Shown here: positions 5,240-14,485 of the stretch, in pieces
How positions within the stretch are numbered: the stretch's first letter is position 1
How the letters are laid out: each line of letters starts with the position of its first letter
Source of the DNA: JAVJUS01 sp040220455
Lineage (GTDB): Bacteria; Pseudomonadota; Alphaproteobacteria; DSM-16000; Inquilinaceae
Direction of reading: 5' to 3'
NCBI GenBank assembly: GCA_040220455.1
Contig: JAVJUS010000109.1
Location: 1 to 22,179, forward strand
Length of the DNA: 22,179 bases
The notes under the pieces: model-generated
Told to the model about the DNA's origin: nothing
Seen by the model: only the letters and a program-made list of their open reading frames with translations
Databases searched by the model: none
Program-made: the position numbers and the translations under genes

Positions 5240-7921
5240 TTGGCCAGCGAGCGGTACAATTTCCGGGAAGCCGAGCCGAAGTGGCGGTCGGTCTGGGAGG
5301 AGCGCGGGTCGTTCCGCGCGGTCGAGGACCCGGACAAGCCGAAATACTACGTCCTGGAGATGTTCCCCTATCCCTCCGGACGACTGCATGTGGGCCATAT
5401 CCGCAACTACGCGATCGGCGACGTGGTCGCGCGCCACCGGCGGGCCAAGGGCTACAACGTCCTCCACCCGATGGGCTGGGACGCCTTCGGCCTGCCGGCG
5501 GAGAACGCGGCCATGGCCAACCGCGTCCATCCCGCCGAATGGACCTTCGAGAACATCCGGGTGATGGGCGAGCAGCTGCGCTCGATCGGCCTCAGCTACG
5601 ACTGGGAGCGGGAGATCGCGACCTGCACGCCGGACTACTATGTCCACGAGCAGCGCATCTTCCTGGAGATGCTGCGCGCCGGCCTCGCCTATCGCAAGGA
5701 ATCCTGGGTCAACTGGGACCCGGTCGACCACACGGTGCTGGCCAACGAGCAGGTGGTCGACGGCCGCGGCTGGCGCACCGGCGCGCCGGTGGAAAAGCGC
5801 AAGCTGACCCAGTGGTTCCTGCGCATCACCGAATACGCCGAGGACCTGCTGGAGAGCCTGAAGACCCTCGACCGCTGGCCGGACCGGGTCCGCCTGATGC
5901 AGGAGAACTGGATCGGCAAGTCGGTCGGCGCCCAGATGCTCTTCCAGATCAAGGGGCGCAAGGACCGGCTGGAGGTCTTCACCACCCGTCCCGACACGAT
6001 CTTCGGGGCGAGCTTCTGCGCCGTGTCCGCCGACCATCCGCTGGCCGAGGAGCTGGCCGCCAAGGACCCCGGCCTCGCCGCCTTCGTCGAGGAATGCCGC
6101 CATCTCGGCACCAGCGAGGAGGCGATCGAGACGGCGGAGAAGCGCGGCTACGACACCGGGCTGAAGGTCGCGCACCCCTTCCTGGCGGATGTCGAGCTGC
6201 CGGTCTATGTCGCCAATTTCGTGCTGATGGAATACGGCACCGGGGCGATCTTCGGCTGCCCCGCCGGCGACCAGCGCGACCTGGACTTCGCGCGGCGCTA
6301 CGGCCTGCCGGTGATCCCCGTGCTCTGGCCGCAGACCGCCCACCTGCTGAGCGACGCGGAGTTCGCCGCCCTGCCGGCGGAGACGCGTGCCGCCTTCTCC
6401 GGGTCGCCGCACCAGACCCTGCCCGACGGGCGGGAGGTCTTCCACATCGCCGATACCGCCTACACGGAGACGAGCCGGCCGCTCTACACCTATCGCCTCG
6501 GCCCGCTGTCGGAAGCGACGCAGTACTCCGTCGACGAGGCCAAGGACCTGGTGATCAAGGCGCTGGAGGCCTCGGGCAAGGGCGAGGCGACGGTGCGCTA
6601 CCGCCTGCGCGACTGGGGCGTGTCGCGCCAGCGCTACTGGGGCTGCCCGATCCCGATCGCGCATTGCGACCACTGCGGCGTCGTGCCGGTGCCGGAGAGC
6701 GACCTGCCGGTGGTGCTGCCCGACGACATCGACTTCGACAAGCCGGGCAACCCGCTCGACCGGCATCCGACCTGGAAGCATGTCGACTGCCCGCGCTGCG
6801 GCGCCGCCGCGCGGCGGGAAACCGACACCTTCGACACCTTCTTCGAGTCCTCGTGGTACTTCGCGCGCTTCGCCGCGCCGAATTCCGACCGGGCGACGGA
6901 CAAGGCGGCGGCCGACTACTGGCTGCCGGTCGACCAGTATATCGGCGGCATCGAGCACGCGGTCCTGCACTTGCTCTATGCCCGCTTCTTCACCCGCGTG
7001 ATGCGCCGGCTCGGCTATCTGGGCGTGGACGAGCCCTTCGCCGGGCTGATGACCCAGGGCATGGTGGTGCACGAGACCTATCGCGGCCCCGAGGGCGAGT
7101 GGCTCTACCCGGAGGAGGTGGAGACCCGCGACGGCGAGGCGGTGCGGATCGCCGACGGCAAGCCCGTCGCCCGCGGCCGCCACGAGAAGATGTCCAAGTC
7201 CAAGAAGAACGTGGTCGGGCTGGAGAAGGTCATCGACGCCTACGGCGCGGACACCATGCGCCTGCTGCTGCTCTCCGACAGCCCGCCGGAGCGCGACCTG
7301 GAATGGACCGACGCCGGGGCGGAGGGCGCCTGGCGCTACCTCAACCGCGTCTGGCGCCTGGTCACCGCGCCGGCGGTTGCCCTGCCGCCGGCCGGCACGC
7401 CCGTGCCGGGAGACCTCGACGGCGCGGCGGCGGAGCTCCGGCGTAAGACCCACAAGACGATCGCCGCCGTCGACGAGGATCTGGTCGACTTCCGCTTCAA
7501 CCGGGCGGTCGCGCGTCTGCGCGAGCTGACCAACGCCATCGGCGAGGCGAGTGAGGCCGGGAGCGCCGCGCCCGGCCTGGGCGCGGCGCTGCGCGAGGCG
7601 CTGGAGAGTCTGGTCCTCATGCTCGGCCCGATGACGCCGCATTTCGCCGAGGAAGTCTGGGCGGCGCTGGGCCACGACACGCTCGTGGTCGACACCGCCT
7701 GGCCCGTCGCCGACCCCGCGCTGACGGTCGACGACAGCGTGACCATGGCGGTCCAGGTCAACGGCAAGGTGCGCGGCCAGATCACCGTGCCCAAGGATTC
7801 CGACCGGGAGGCGGCGGAGCGGGCGGCCCTGGGCGAGCCGGGCGTGGCGCGCGCGCTCGACGGCAAGACGGTGCGCAAGGTGATCGTCGTGCCCAACCGG
7901 ATCGTGAACGTTGTCGCCTGA
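5240..7921 (+). CDS. leuS: Leucyl-tRNA synthetase
   Basis: This 893-residue class Ia synthetase charges tRNA-Leu with leucine in the cytoplasm. The HIGH signature appears as HVGH (residues 50-53, in PYPSGRLHVGHIRNYAIGD) and the KMSKS loop as KMSKS (650-654), the standard bacterial spacing. Between them lies the CP1 editing domain (about 220-430, with TTRPDTIFGASF). Then come a zinc-like CxxC pair (CDHCG and CPRCG) and the ESSWYFARF region. The C-terminal end has the anticodon-binding helices and the final MAVQVNGKVRGQ domain. The start codon is TTG at 5240, preceded at 6 bases by GGGAGG, and gives the expected N-terminus MASERYNFREAEPKW. The gene leads leuS-lptE-holA, overlapping lptE by 11 bases. 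Confidence 0.97.
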   Translation: MASERYNFREAEPKWRSVWEERGSFRAVEDPDKPKYYVLEMFPYPSGRLHVGHIRNYAIGDVVARHRRAKGYNVLHPMGWDAFGLPAENAAMANRVHPAEWTFENIRVMGEQLRSIGLSYDWEREIATCTPDYYVHEQRIFLEMLRAGLAYRKESWVNWDPVDHTVLANEQVVDGRGWRTGAPVEKRKLTQWFLRITEYAEDLLESLKTLDRWPDRVRLMQENWIGKSVGAQMLFQIKGRKDRLEVFTTRPDTIFGASFCAVSADHPLAEELAAKDPGLAAFVEECRHLGTSEEAIETAEKRGYDTGLKVAHPFLADVELPVYVANFVLMEYGTGAIFGCPAGDQRDLDFARRYGLPVIPVLWPQTAHLLSDAEFAALPAETRAAFSGSPHQTLPDGREVFHIADTAYTETSRPLYTYRLGPLSEATQYSVDEAKDLVIKALEASGKGEATVRYRLRDWGVSRQRYWGCPIPIAHCDHCGVVPVPESDLPVVLPDDIDFDKPGNPLDRHPTWKHVDCPRCGAAARRETDTFDTFFESSWYFARFAAPNSDRATDKAAADYWLPVDQYIGGIEHAVLHLLYARFFTRVMRRLGYLGVDEPFAGLMTQGMVVHETYRGPEGEWLYPEEVETRDGEAVRIADGKPVARGRHEKMSKSKKNVVGLEKVIDAYGADTMRLLLLSDSPPERDLEWTDAGAEGAWRYLNRVWRLVTAPAVALPPAGTPVPGDLDGAAAELRRKTHKTIAAVDEDLVDFRFNRAVARLRELTNAIGEASEAGSAAPGLGAALREALESLVLMLGPMTPHFAEEVWAALGHDTLVVDTAWPVADPALTVDDSVTMAVQVNGKVRGQITVPKDSDREAAERAALGEPGVARALDGKTVRKVIVVPNRIVNVVA

Positions 7922-8504
7922 TGCCCATCGCCCGGTCGACGGGCCCGCCCGCCCGCGGCGGTCGCTGCTGAGGGCGGCCGCCGGGCTGTCGGCGGCCGGC
8001 CTGCTCTCGGCCTGCGGTTTCCGACCGCTCTACGGCGAAGGCTCCGCGGCAGGCGGCGACGTGGTCGAGGCCCTGGGCCGGATCGACGTCGCGCCGATCC
8101 GCGAACGCGAGGGCCAGATGATGCGCGCCCTCCTGCTGCGGCGCCTCAATCCGAGCGGCCGCCCCGCCGATCCCGACTACGAGCTGCGGGTCAGCCTGTC
8201 GGAGTCGACGGAAGACCTGGGTATCCGCCGCGACGATACCGCCACCCGCGCCAATCTCACCCTCAGGGCCCGGATCGAGCTGCGCGATATCGAGGCCGAC
8301 GAGGTCGTGCTGGCACGCAGCCTCGACACGGTGACGAGCTACAACATCCTCGACGATCTCTACGCCACCCTGGCGGTCGAGCGCGACGCGCGAGAGCGGG
8401 CGATCCAGTCGCTCAGCGAGACGATCCGCACCCAGGTCGCCCTCTATTTCGCGCGCGCCGGGACCGCGGAACCCCAAGGGCGGGCCGCGGACGACACCGG
8501 ATGA
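7911..8504 (+). CDS. lptE: LPS-assembly lipoprotein LptE
   Basis: This 197-residue outer-membrane lipoprotein plugs the LptD barrel and helps insert lipopolysaccharide in the outer leaflet. The N-terminus has a basic run (RPRRSLL) and a hydrophobic segment ending in the lipobox LSAC (Cys35), then GFRPLYGEG, the hallmark of alphaproteobacterial LptE. The remaining domain (about 45-185) has the alternating strands and C-terminal helix expected. The RR before the hydrophobic core gives it a Tat-like look, but the Sec/Lgt route is usual. The start is a TTG at 7911 inside the last codons of leuS; no later start in this frame leaves a signal sequence. The stop overlaps the holA start as ATGA, so translation of leuS, lptE and holA is coupled. 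Confidence 0.92.
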   Translation: MSPDAHRPVDGPARPRRSLLRAAAGLSAAGLLSACGFRPLYGEGSAAGGDVVEALGRIDVAPIREREGQMMRALLLRRLNPSGRPADPDYELRVSLSESTEDLGIRRDDTATRANLTLRARIELRDIEADEVVLARSLDTVTSYNILDDLYATLAVERDARERAIQSLSETIRTQVALYFARAGTAEPQGRAADDTG

Positions 8505-9532
8505 AGATCGCGCCGGCGAAGGCGGAGGCGTTCCTGGCACGCCCCGACCCGTCGGTGGCGGCGATCCTGCTCTACGGCCCCGACGCCGGCCAGGTGCGCG
8601 AGCGCGGGGCGGCGCTCGTTCTGCGCGCCCTGGGCGTCGCGGACGACCCGTTCCGCCTGGCGGATCTGACCGGACGCGAGGTCGGCCAGGACCCGGCCCG
8701 GCTGGTCGACGAGGCCGCCTCCCAGTCCCTGATGGGCGGGCGCCGGGTCGTGCGCGTGCGCGAGTCGGCCGAGTCGGTGACCGAGCCGCTGCGCCGGGCC
8801 CTCGACGGCGCGCCGGGCGACACCCTGATCATCGTCGAGGCGGGCGAGCTCACGCCCCGGTCGGGCCTGCGCAAGCTGGCCGAGGGCCATGACCGGGCCG
8901 CGGCGGTGCCGTGCTACCTGCCCGACGGCGACGCGATCGCCGGCCTGGCGCGCCAGGTCCTGAAGGAGGCGGGCAAGACGCTGGACCCGGAGGCGGAAAC
9001 CGCCCTGGTCGACTCGCTCGCCGCCGACCGACAGCTCGCCCGCCGCTCGCTCGAGAAGCTGGTGCTCTATCTGGGCGACGAGCCGGTGGCCGACATGGCC
9101 GCCGTCCGCGCGACCGTGGGCGACAGCGCCGAGCAGTCGCTGAGCGAGCTGGCCCTGTCCGTCGGCGACGGCGACATGGCGGCGGTCGACCGGGCGCTGG
9201 CCACTCTCGGCGCGGAGGGCACCAGCCCCGTGGGCATCCTGCGCGCGCTCCAGCGCCATTTCCAGCGCCTGCACCAGGCCGCCGCCGCCATGGCCGGCGG
9301 CGCGGCGCCGGACCAGGCGATGGGCCGGCTGCGCCCGCCGGTCTTCTTCAAGGAGAAGGGCCGATTCGGCGGACAGCTCCGGCGCTGGCCGGTGGCCCGG
9401 ATCGAGGACGCGCTCGCCCGGCTGATGGAGGCCGAGGCCCAGACCAAGCGCACCGGGGCGCCGGACGCCGCGATCTGCGCCCGTGTCGCCTACCAGGTCA
9501 CCCGCATGGCCGGCACGCCGGGCCGCCGATAG
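8501..9532 (+). CDS. holA: DNA polymerase III subunit delta
   Basis: This 343-residue protein is the wrench subunit of the clamp loader, opening the beta sliding clamp during replication. Visible features are the N-terminal segment AAILLYGPDAGQVRERG (about residues 20-36), in place of a true P-loop, the SLMGGRRVVRVR strand, the central SLAADRQLARRSLEKLVLYLG (about 170-190) and the collar domain at the C-terminus with LRALQRHFQRLHQAA. Length and layout are those of alphaproteobacterial HolA. It begins with ATG at 8501 overlapping the lptE stop by four bases, and no separate ribosome site is needed. The pairing of holA with lptE downstream of leuS is a conserved chromosomal arrangement. It converges with the cupin gene, whose end lies 23 bases away. 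Confidence 0.94.
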   Translation: MKIAPAKAEAFLARPDPSVAAILLYGPDAGQVRERGAALVLRALGVADDPFRLADLTGREVGQDPARLVDEAASQSLMGGRRVVRVRESAESVTEPLRRALDGAPGDTLIIVEAGELTPRSGLRKLAEGHDRAAAVPCYLPDGDAIAGLARQVLKEAGKTLDPEAETALVDSLAADRQLARRSLEKLVLYLGDEPVADMAAVRATVGDSAEQSLSELALSVGDGDMAAVDRALATLGAEGTSPVGILRALQRHFQRLHQAAAAMAGGAAPDQAMGRLRPPVFFKEKGRFGGQLRRWPVARIEDALARLMEAEAQTKRTGAPDAAICARVAYQVTRMAGTPGRR

Positions 9533-9555
9533 GCCGCCGGAGGGCAGACCGTCCC

Positions 9556-9984
9556 CTACGCCGGATCGGCCGGCCGGTGCTCGGTGCCCTCGCCGGCGGT
9601 CAGGAACAGCGCCCGGCCGGGCTCGTGGACGACGAAGCGGTGCCACAGCCCGGCCGGCACAAGCACGGCCGGCGCTTCGGCCCGCAGCGCCACCGTCTCG
9701 TGGCGCCCGTCGGGCGTCTCCACGATCAGGTCCACCGCGCCGGAGACCAGCACGATCAGCTCCTCGCCCGCCGGATGGCGCTCCCAATGGCGCATGTCGC
9801 CGTCCAGATCGAAGGCGGCCAGCAGGCGGCCGTCGATCCGGCGGCTGCCGTCCATCAGCGAGGGCCAGAAGCCCGAATCGACCGGGATCGCCGTCGCCCG
9901 GCCGCCATCGGCGACCTCCACATAGGTCGAGGCGGGATCGAAGGGCGTGGCGCCGGGCGACCCGGGGCCGGTCGATCCTGTCAT
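9556..9984 (-). CDS. Cupin-domain protein
   Basis: This 142-residue protein folds as a single small beta-barrel cupin, with the conserved metal-site pattern in WERHPAGEELIVLVSG (about residues 67-82; His70, Glu74, Glu75) and a second His in PAGLWHRFVVHEPG (His115 or His120). The N-terminal half has a strand with DGRLLAAFDLDGDMRHW. Small cupins of this kind bind a metal and may act as anti-sigma factors of the ChrR type, dioxygenases or isomerases; no partner sigma factor is nearby, so the role is open. The start at 9984 is preceded by AGGAG at 8 bases. It lies downstream of hspQ on the same strand with a gap of about 98 bases. Confidence 0.82.
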   Translation of the reverse strand: MTGSTGPGSPGATPFDPASTYVEVADGGRATAIPVDSGFWPSLMDGSRRIDGRLLAAFDLDGDMRHWERHPAGEELIVLVSGAVDLIVETPDGRHETVALRAEAPAVLVPAGLWHRFVVHEPGRALFLTAGEGTEHRPADPA

Positions 9985-10082
9985 GGGCCGGGCTCCTGGA
10001 CGGGACTTGGGCCTGATTCGGGGCGGTATCGGAGCCGGACCGTTCGGCGCGGGGGCGTCACGCGCCCGGCCGCGCCGCCGGT

Positions 10083-10415
10083 TCAGTTCAGGATACCGGT
10101 CCGCAGGCGATAATGCCCGTCCTCCATCCCCTCGAACACCGTGTCGATGTCGGGATGGGCGACGGGCCCCGACTCGCTGTCGGACAGCAGGTTCTGTTCG
10201 GAGACATAGGCGGTGTAGGGCCCCGACGGGCCGACCGCGAGCAGGTGGTAGAAGGGCTGGTCCTTGCGGGGCCGGATCTCCTCCGGAATGGACTGCCACC
10301 ACTCCTCGGTGTTGGCGAATTCCGGATCGACATCGTAGATCACGCCGCGGAAGGAAAAGCGGCGGTGACGGACGATGTCGCCGATTCGGAACTTGGCTGT
10401 GGCACGCTCTGACAT
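10083..10415 (-). CDS. hspQ: Heat shock protein HspQ (YccV-like)
   Basis: This 110-residue protein carries the YccV/hemimethylated-DNA-binding-like fold. Diagnostic segments are KFRIGDIVRHRRFSFRGVIY (residues 8-27), DVDPEFANTEEWW (28-40), the RPRKDQPFYHLLA strand and YVSEQNLLSD near the end. HspQ is a small heat-induced adaptor: in enterobacteria it is a specificity factor for the Lon protease and is reported to influence DnaA stability. Here it is a single-copy cytosolic protein of the normal length. Upstream on the same strand is the NtrC-type regulator, 147 bases away with a repeat in the gap. An inverted repeat and a possible promoter immediately precede the start (10423-10451). Confidence 0.93.
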   Translation of the reverse strand: MSERATAKFRIGDIVRHRRFSFRGVIYDVDPEFANTEEWWQSIPEEIRPRKDQPFYHLLAVGPSGPYTAYVSEQNLLSDSESGPVAHPDIDTVFEGMEDGHYRLRTGILN

Positions 10416-10422
10416 GGCCGCG

Positions 10423-10451
10423 AATTTTGCCGATCATGAGGATCGGTTCAA
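10423..10451 (-). promoter_or_regulatory. Candidate hspQ promoter with an embedded inverted repeat
   Basis: On the minus strand, TTGAAC (10446-10451) and AAAATT (10423-10428) are spaced by 17 bases, the ideal sigma70 distance. The inverted repeat CCGATC (10430-10435) / GATCGG (10441-10446) lies between the two boxes. If used, transcription would begin at about the ATG itself, giving an almost leaderless message. Found by eye only. Confidence 0.35.
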
Positions 10452-10503
10452 CCCATATGGGCGCCGCCGACGCGTTCGGCTACCGACGGGGCGCCCGGCG
10501 CGA

Positions 10504-10541
10504 GAGCATTCCGCTCCCCGATGACCATGGCGAGATGCTCC
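10504..10541. repeat. GGAGCATC hairpin repeat, diverged inverted copy
   Basis: GAGCAT (10504-10509) and ATGCTC (10535-10540) are the arms; on the minus strand it reads CTGGAGCATC followed by CGC, matching the start of copies 1 and 2. The inner stem has decayed. It lies between the NtrC-type regulator and hspQ. Confidence 0.4.
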
Positions 10542-10562
10542 AGGGCGTCGATGACGGGACGA

Positions 10563-12200
<1,638 letters not shown>

Positions 12201-12525
12201 CGGTCGGGTCGGCCTTCGGGGTTATTGCCCGGTGGGCAAGCGGGGTTGCGGCCCGGTAGGCCCGCGCCGGGTCGGGGCGCGGACGGGCGAGCGCGTCCGG
12301 CCGCGACCGGACACCCGAGGGAGGCTAGGGCGAACCGGTTAATGAAGGCCTAGGAATTCGCAGATTGCAAAGGATCGGCCCGCGAAGGCCGGCGACAGCG
12401 GCGCGGCGATGCTTGACGCCGGGCGCCGGGCGGGCTTGCACTATAGGGAGAAGCGCGGCGACCGATTCTCGACCCTGGGTGGCCCGGCTCGCGCGCACGA
12501 ATCGCGAATAGGGAGGATCGCCGCC
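12201..12525. other. Divergent control region between NtrC-type regulator and SDR gene
   Basis: No gene is seen in these 325 bases. A perfect inverted repeat TTGCCC GGT GGGCAA (12225-12239) lies 25 bases upstream of the regulator start and could be an operator or early-transcript hairpin. CTAGGGCGA near 12326-12335 resembles the CCCTAG edge seen beside hairpin repeats. A TTGACG (12413-12418) lies upstream of TATAGG (12442-12447), but the 23-base gap is too long for a standard promoter. GGGAGGA (12511-12517) is the SDR ribosome site. Confidence 0.5.
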
Positions 12526-13272
12526 ATGCGCCTGGACGGCAAGATCGCGCTGGTGACCGGGGCCGGCTCGGGCTTCGGGGAAGGGATCGCCGAGGCCTAT
12601 GTCGGCGCGGGCGCCCGGGTCGCTGTGGTCGATATCGACGCCGAGGCGGCCGAGCGGGTGGCCGGCCGCCTGGGCGAGGGGGCGATGGCGATCGCCGCCG
12701 ACGTCGCCCGGGACGCGGATGCCGAACGGATGATCGCCGCGACGGTCGACCGGTTCGGCGGCCTCGACATCCTGGTCAACAACGCCGGCACCGCCCATCG
12801 CAACAAGTCGCTGCTGGAGGTGGAGGAGGACGAGTTCGACCGGATCTTCGCGGTCAACGTCAAGGCGCTCTACCTCGCCGCACGGCACGGCGTGCCCCAT
12901 CTCGAGGCGCGCGGCGGCGGTGTGATCCTGACCACGGCGTCGACCGCCGGCCTGCGGCCGCGCCCGGGGCTGACCTGGTACAACGCGTCCAAGGGCGCGG
13001 CGATCACCGCGTCGAAGTCCATGGCGGTCGAGCTGGCGCCCCGCAACATCCGCTGCAACGCCCTGTGCCCCGTGATCGGCGAGACCGGCATGACCGGCCT
13101 GTTCCTGGGCGAGGACACGCCCGAGCGCCGCGCGCAGTTCGCCGCCACCGTACCGCTCGGCCGGTTCTCCACGCCCCGGGACATCGCCAGCGCGGCCCTG
13201 TTCCTGGCGACCGACGACGCGTCGTTCCTCACCGGCCTGGCGATGGAGGTCGACGGCGGGCGCTGCGTCTAG
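12526..13272 (+). CDS. SDR-family NAD(P)-dependent oxidoreductase
   Basis: This 248-residue classical short-chain dehydrogenase/reductase has the cofactor motif TGAGSGFG (residues 11-18), Asp36 after the second strand (which favours NAD over NADP), NNAG (85-88), and the catalytic set Asn111, Ser139, Tyr152 and Lys156 in WYNASKG. The C-terminal part includes the expected PLGRFSTPRDIASAALFL and the LTGLAMEVDGG close. Length and motifs match 3-oxoacyl-ACP reductase or glucose-1-dehydrogenase-like enzymes, but the substrate cannot be told from sequence. The ATG at 12526 has GGGAGGA upstream at 8 bases; the frame extends upstream to 12409 without coding character. It is a lone gene, divergent from the NtrC-type regulator, which might control it (inference). 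Confidence 0.9.
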   Translation: MRLDGKIALVTGAGSGFGEGIAEAYVGAGARVAVVDIDAEAAERVAGRLGEGAMAIAADVARDADAERMIAATVDRFGGLDILVNNAGTAHRNKSLLEVEEDEFDRIFAVNVKALYLAARHGVPHLEARGGGVILTTASTAGLRPRPGLTWYNASKGAAITASKSMAVELAPRNIRCNALCPVIGETGMTGLFLGEDTPERRAQFAATVPLGRFSTPRDIASAALFLATDDASFLTGLAMEVDGGRCV

Positions 13273-13313
13273 GGGATCGCCCGGCGCCCGCAGCGCGAGC
13301 CCTCCGAGTCACC

Positions 13314-13358
13314 GATTCGTTCCTCAAAGAGTCCCGATTCACCCCCGGTGAACGAATC
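13314..13358. repeat. Inverted repeat after the SDR gene
   Basis: GATTCGTTC (13314-13322) and its complement GAACGAATC (13350-13358) are exact 9-base arms. Inside, TTCACC (13338-13343) and GGTGAA (13347-13352) offer a competing tighter hairpin. No T-run follows, so an intrinsic terminator is not supported, though it may be a weak 3' stabilising structure for the SDR transcript. Confidence 0.4.
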
Positions 13359-13415
13359 ACCAACGCGGCCGGGGGCGCCGTCGCGTCGGGTCGCCGGCCG
13401 CGATCGTCGGGCACG

Positions 13416-13450
13416 AAAAAAACCGCCCGGCGCTGGCCGGCGCCGGGCGG
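13416..13450 (-). terminator. Intrinsic terminator of the Bax-inhibitor gene
   Basis: Read on the minus strand, CCGCCCGGCGC (13440-13450) and its exact partner GCGCCGGGCGG (13423-13433) form an 11-bp GC-rich stem with a 6-base loop, followed by seven or more Ts (plus-strand A run 13416-13422). It lies 28 bases after the stop codon of the minus-strand gene. Confidence 0.9.
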
Positions 13451-13477
13451 TTGATCCATGCGAGCGGCGTGGTCGCG

Positions 13478-14233
13478 TTACTCGCGCTGGCCGAGGAACA
13501 TCAGCAGGAACTGGAACAGGTTCAGGAAGGCGATGTAGAGGCTGAGCGCGCCGAACACCGCCGTCACCGTCTGCTGGTCCTGGCTCATCGTCTGGGCGTA
13601 CATCAGCTTGATCTCCTGCGTGTAGTAGGCGATCAGGCCGGCGAAGATGAGCACGCCCGCCGCGCTGATGATGAACTGGAGCATGCTGGAGCCGAGGAAG
13701 ATATTCACCACCATGGCGATCAGCAGGCCGATCAGGCCCATCACCAGGAAGTTGCCGAAGCCCGACAGGTCCTTCTTGGTGGTGTAGCCCCACAGGCTGA
13801 GCCCGCCGAATGCCGCCGCGGTGATGAAGAAGGTCCGCATCAGGCTTTCGCCGGTGTAGATCAGCATCAGCAGCGACAGGCCGACGCCGTTGATCGCGAC
13901 GAACGCCCAGTAGAAGATCTGCGCCGATCGGCCGGAGACGTTGCGCATCGCGAAGGCCGCGATCAGCAACATGCCCAGCGGCGCGAACTGCGCGACGATG
14001 CCCAGCCCGGTCATGCCGACCTGGCCGGTCGCGGTTTGGGTGAAGAACAACCCGGTGACCGCCGGGACATTGGCCACCACCCAGGCGACCAGGCCGCTGA
14101 CGGCCAGGCCGGTGGCCATGTAGTTGTAGACCTTGAGCATATAGGCGCGCAGGCCCTCGTCGATCTGGACCTGGTCGGCCGTTCCGGGCCGAGCCATCGC
14201 GCCGATGCGGTTAGTACGGGGGCCGAGAGCCAT
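13478..14233 (-). CDS. Bax inhibitor-1 / YccA-family membrane protein
   Basis: This 251-residue inner-membrane protein has about seven transmembrane helices (roughly 41-64, 73-95, 104-126, 132-149, 162-180, 183-204 and 223-247) after a hydrophilic N-terminus that contains ARPGTADQVQIDEGLRAYM. The last helices hold the family's IAYYTQEIK loop and end in FLNLFQFLLMFLGQRE, close to the BI-1 consensus with its acidic Ca2+/H+-sensing region. In E. coli the relative YccA modulates FtsH; other members act as ion leak channels. The start ATG 14233 has GAGGA at 6 bases; an in-frame GTG at 14245 is less likely. The gene is monocistronic, with a candidate promoter and a strong terminator. Confidence 0.93.
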   Translation of the reverse strand: MALGPRTNRIGAMARPGTADQVQIDEGLRAYMLKVYNYMATGLAVSGLVAWVVANVPAVTGLFFTQTATGQVGMTGLGIVAQFAPLGMLLIAAFAMRNVSGRSAQIFYWAFVAINGVGLSLLMLIYTGESLMRTFFITAAAFGGLSLWGYTTKKDLSGFGNFLVMGLIGLLIAMVVNIFLGSSMLQFIISAAGVLIFAGLIAYYTQEIKLMYAQTMSQDQQTVTAVFGALSLYIAFLNLFQFLLMFLGQRE

Positions 14234-14268
14234 CGCTTTCCTCACCGGTGGCTTGATGAACCGTTGCG

Positions 14269-14297
14269 AATATTGGGAACCAGGGTTGACGATTCAA
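14269..14297 (-). promoter_or_regulatory. Candidate promoter of the Bax-inhibitor gene
   Basis: On the minus strand TTGAAT (14292-14297) is spaced by exactly 17 bases from AATATT (14269-14274), and transcription would begin about 28 bases before the ATG at 14233. The -35 element overlaps GTTGACGATTCAAC (14285-14298), a small palindrome that could be an operator. Found by eye. Confidence 0.45.
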
Positions 14298-14406
14298 CAA
14301 GAATCGGCACCCGCACGCGACGATTCGTCGTCCCGAAAACCCCAGAATTCCAAAGGTTTTTCCCACGAGCCCGCTGAAACCGTCGGCTGCGCCCGGGGTG
14401 CGACCA

Positions 14407-14436
14407 TTGGCGCGCCCCCCTGTCGATCCATATGGT
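14407..14436 (+). promoter_or_regulatory. Possible promoter of the pyrophosphatase gene
   Basis: TTGGCG (14407-14412) and TATGGT (14431-14436) are spaced by 18 bases, giving a leader of about 43 bases that holds the ribosome site GAGGAGA (14472-14478). The match to consensus is modest. Confidence 0.3.
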
Positions 14437-14485
14437 GGCGGACGCCCGAGCCGCCTTTTCCCCCTTCGAACGAGGAGACGATCCG

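Noticed and set aside
5132..7675. Very long open frame on the minus strand opposite leuS (847 codons)
   Set aside because: Such frames are an effect of high GC content; it has no recognisable domains and lies wholly antisense to a clear leuS.
12413..12447. Sigma70 promoter for the SDR gene (TTGACG and TATAGG)
   Set aside because: The 23-base spacing is well outside the normal range.
12439..12451. CACTATAGGGAGA, identical to the core and initiation part of the phage T7 class III promoter
   Set aside because: The upstream specificity region needed by T7-type polymerase is not present and no phage gene is nearby, so a 13-base chance match is the simplest view.
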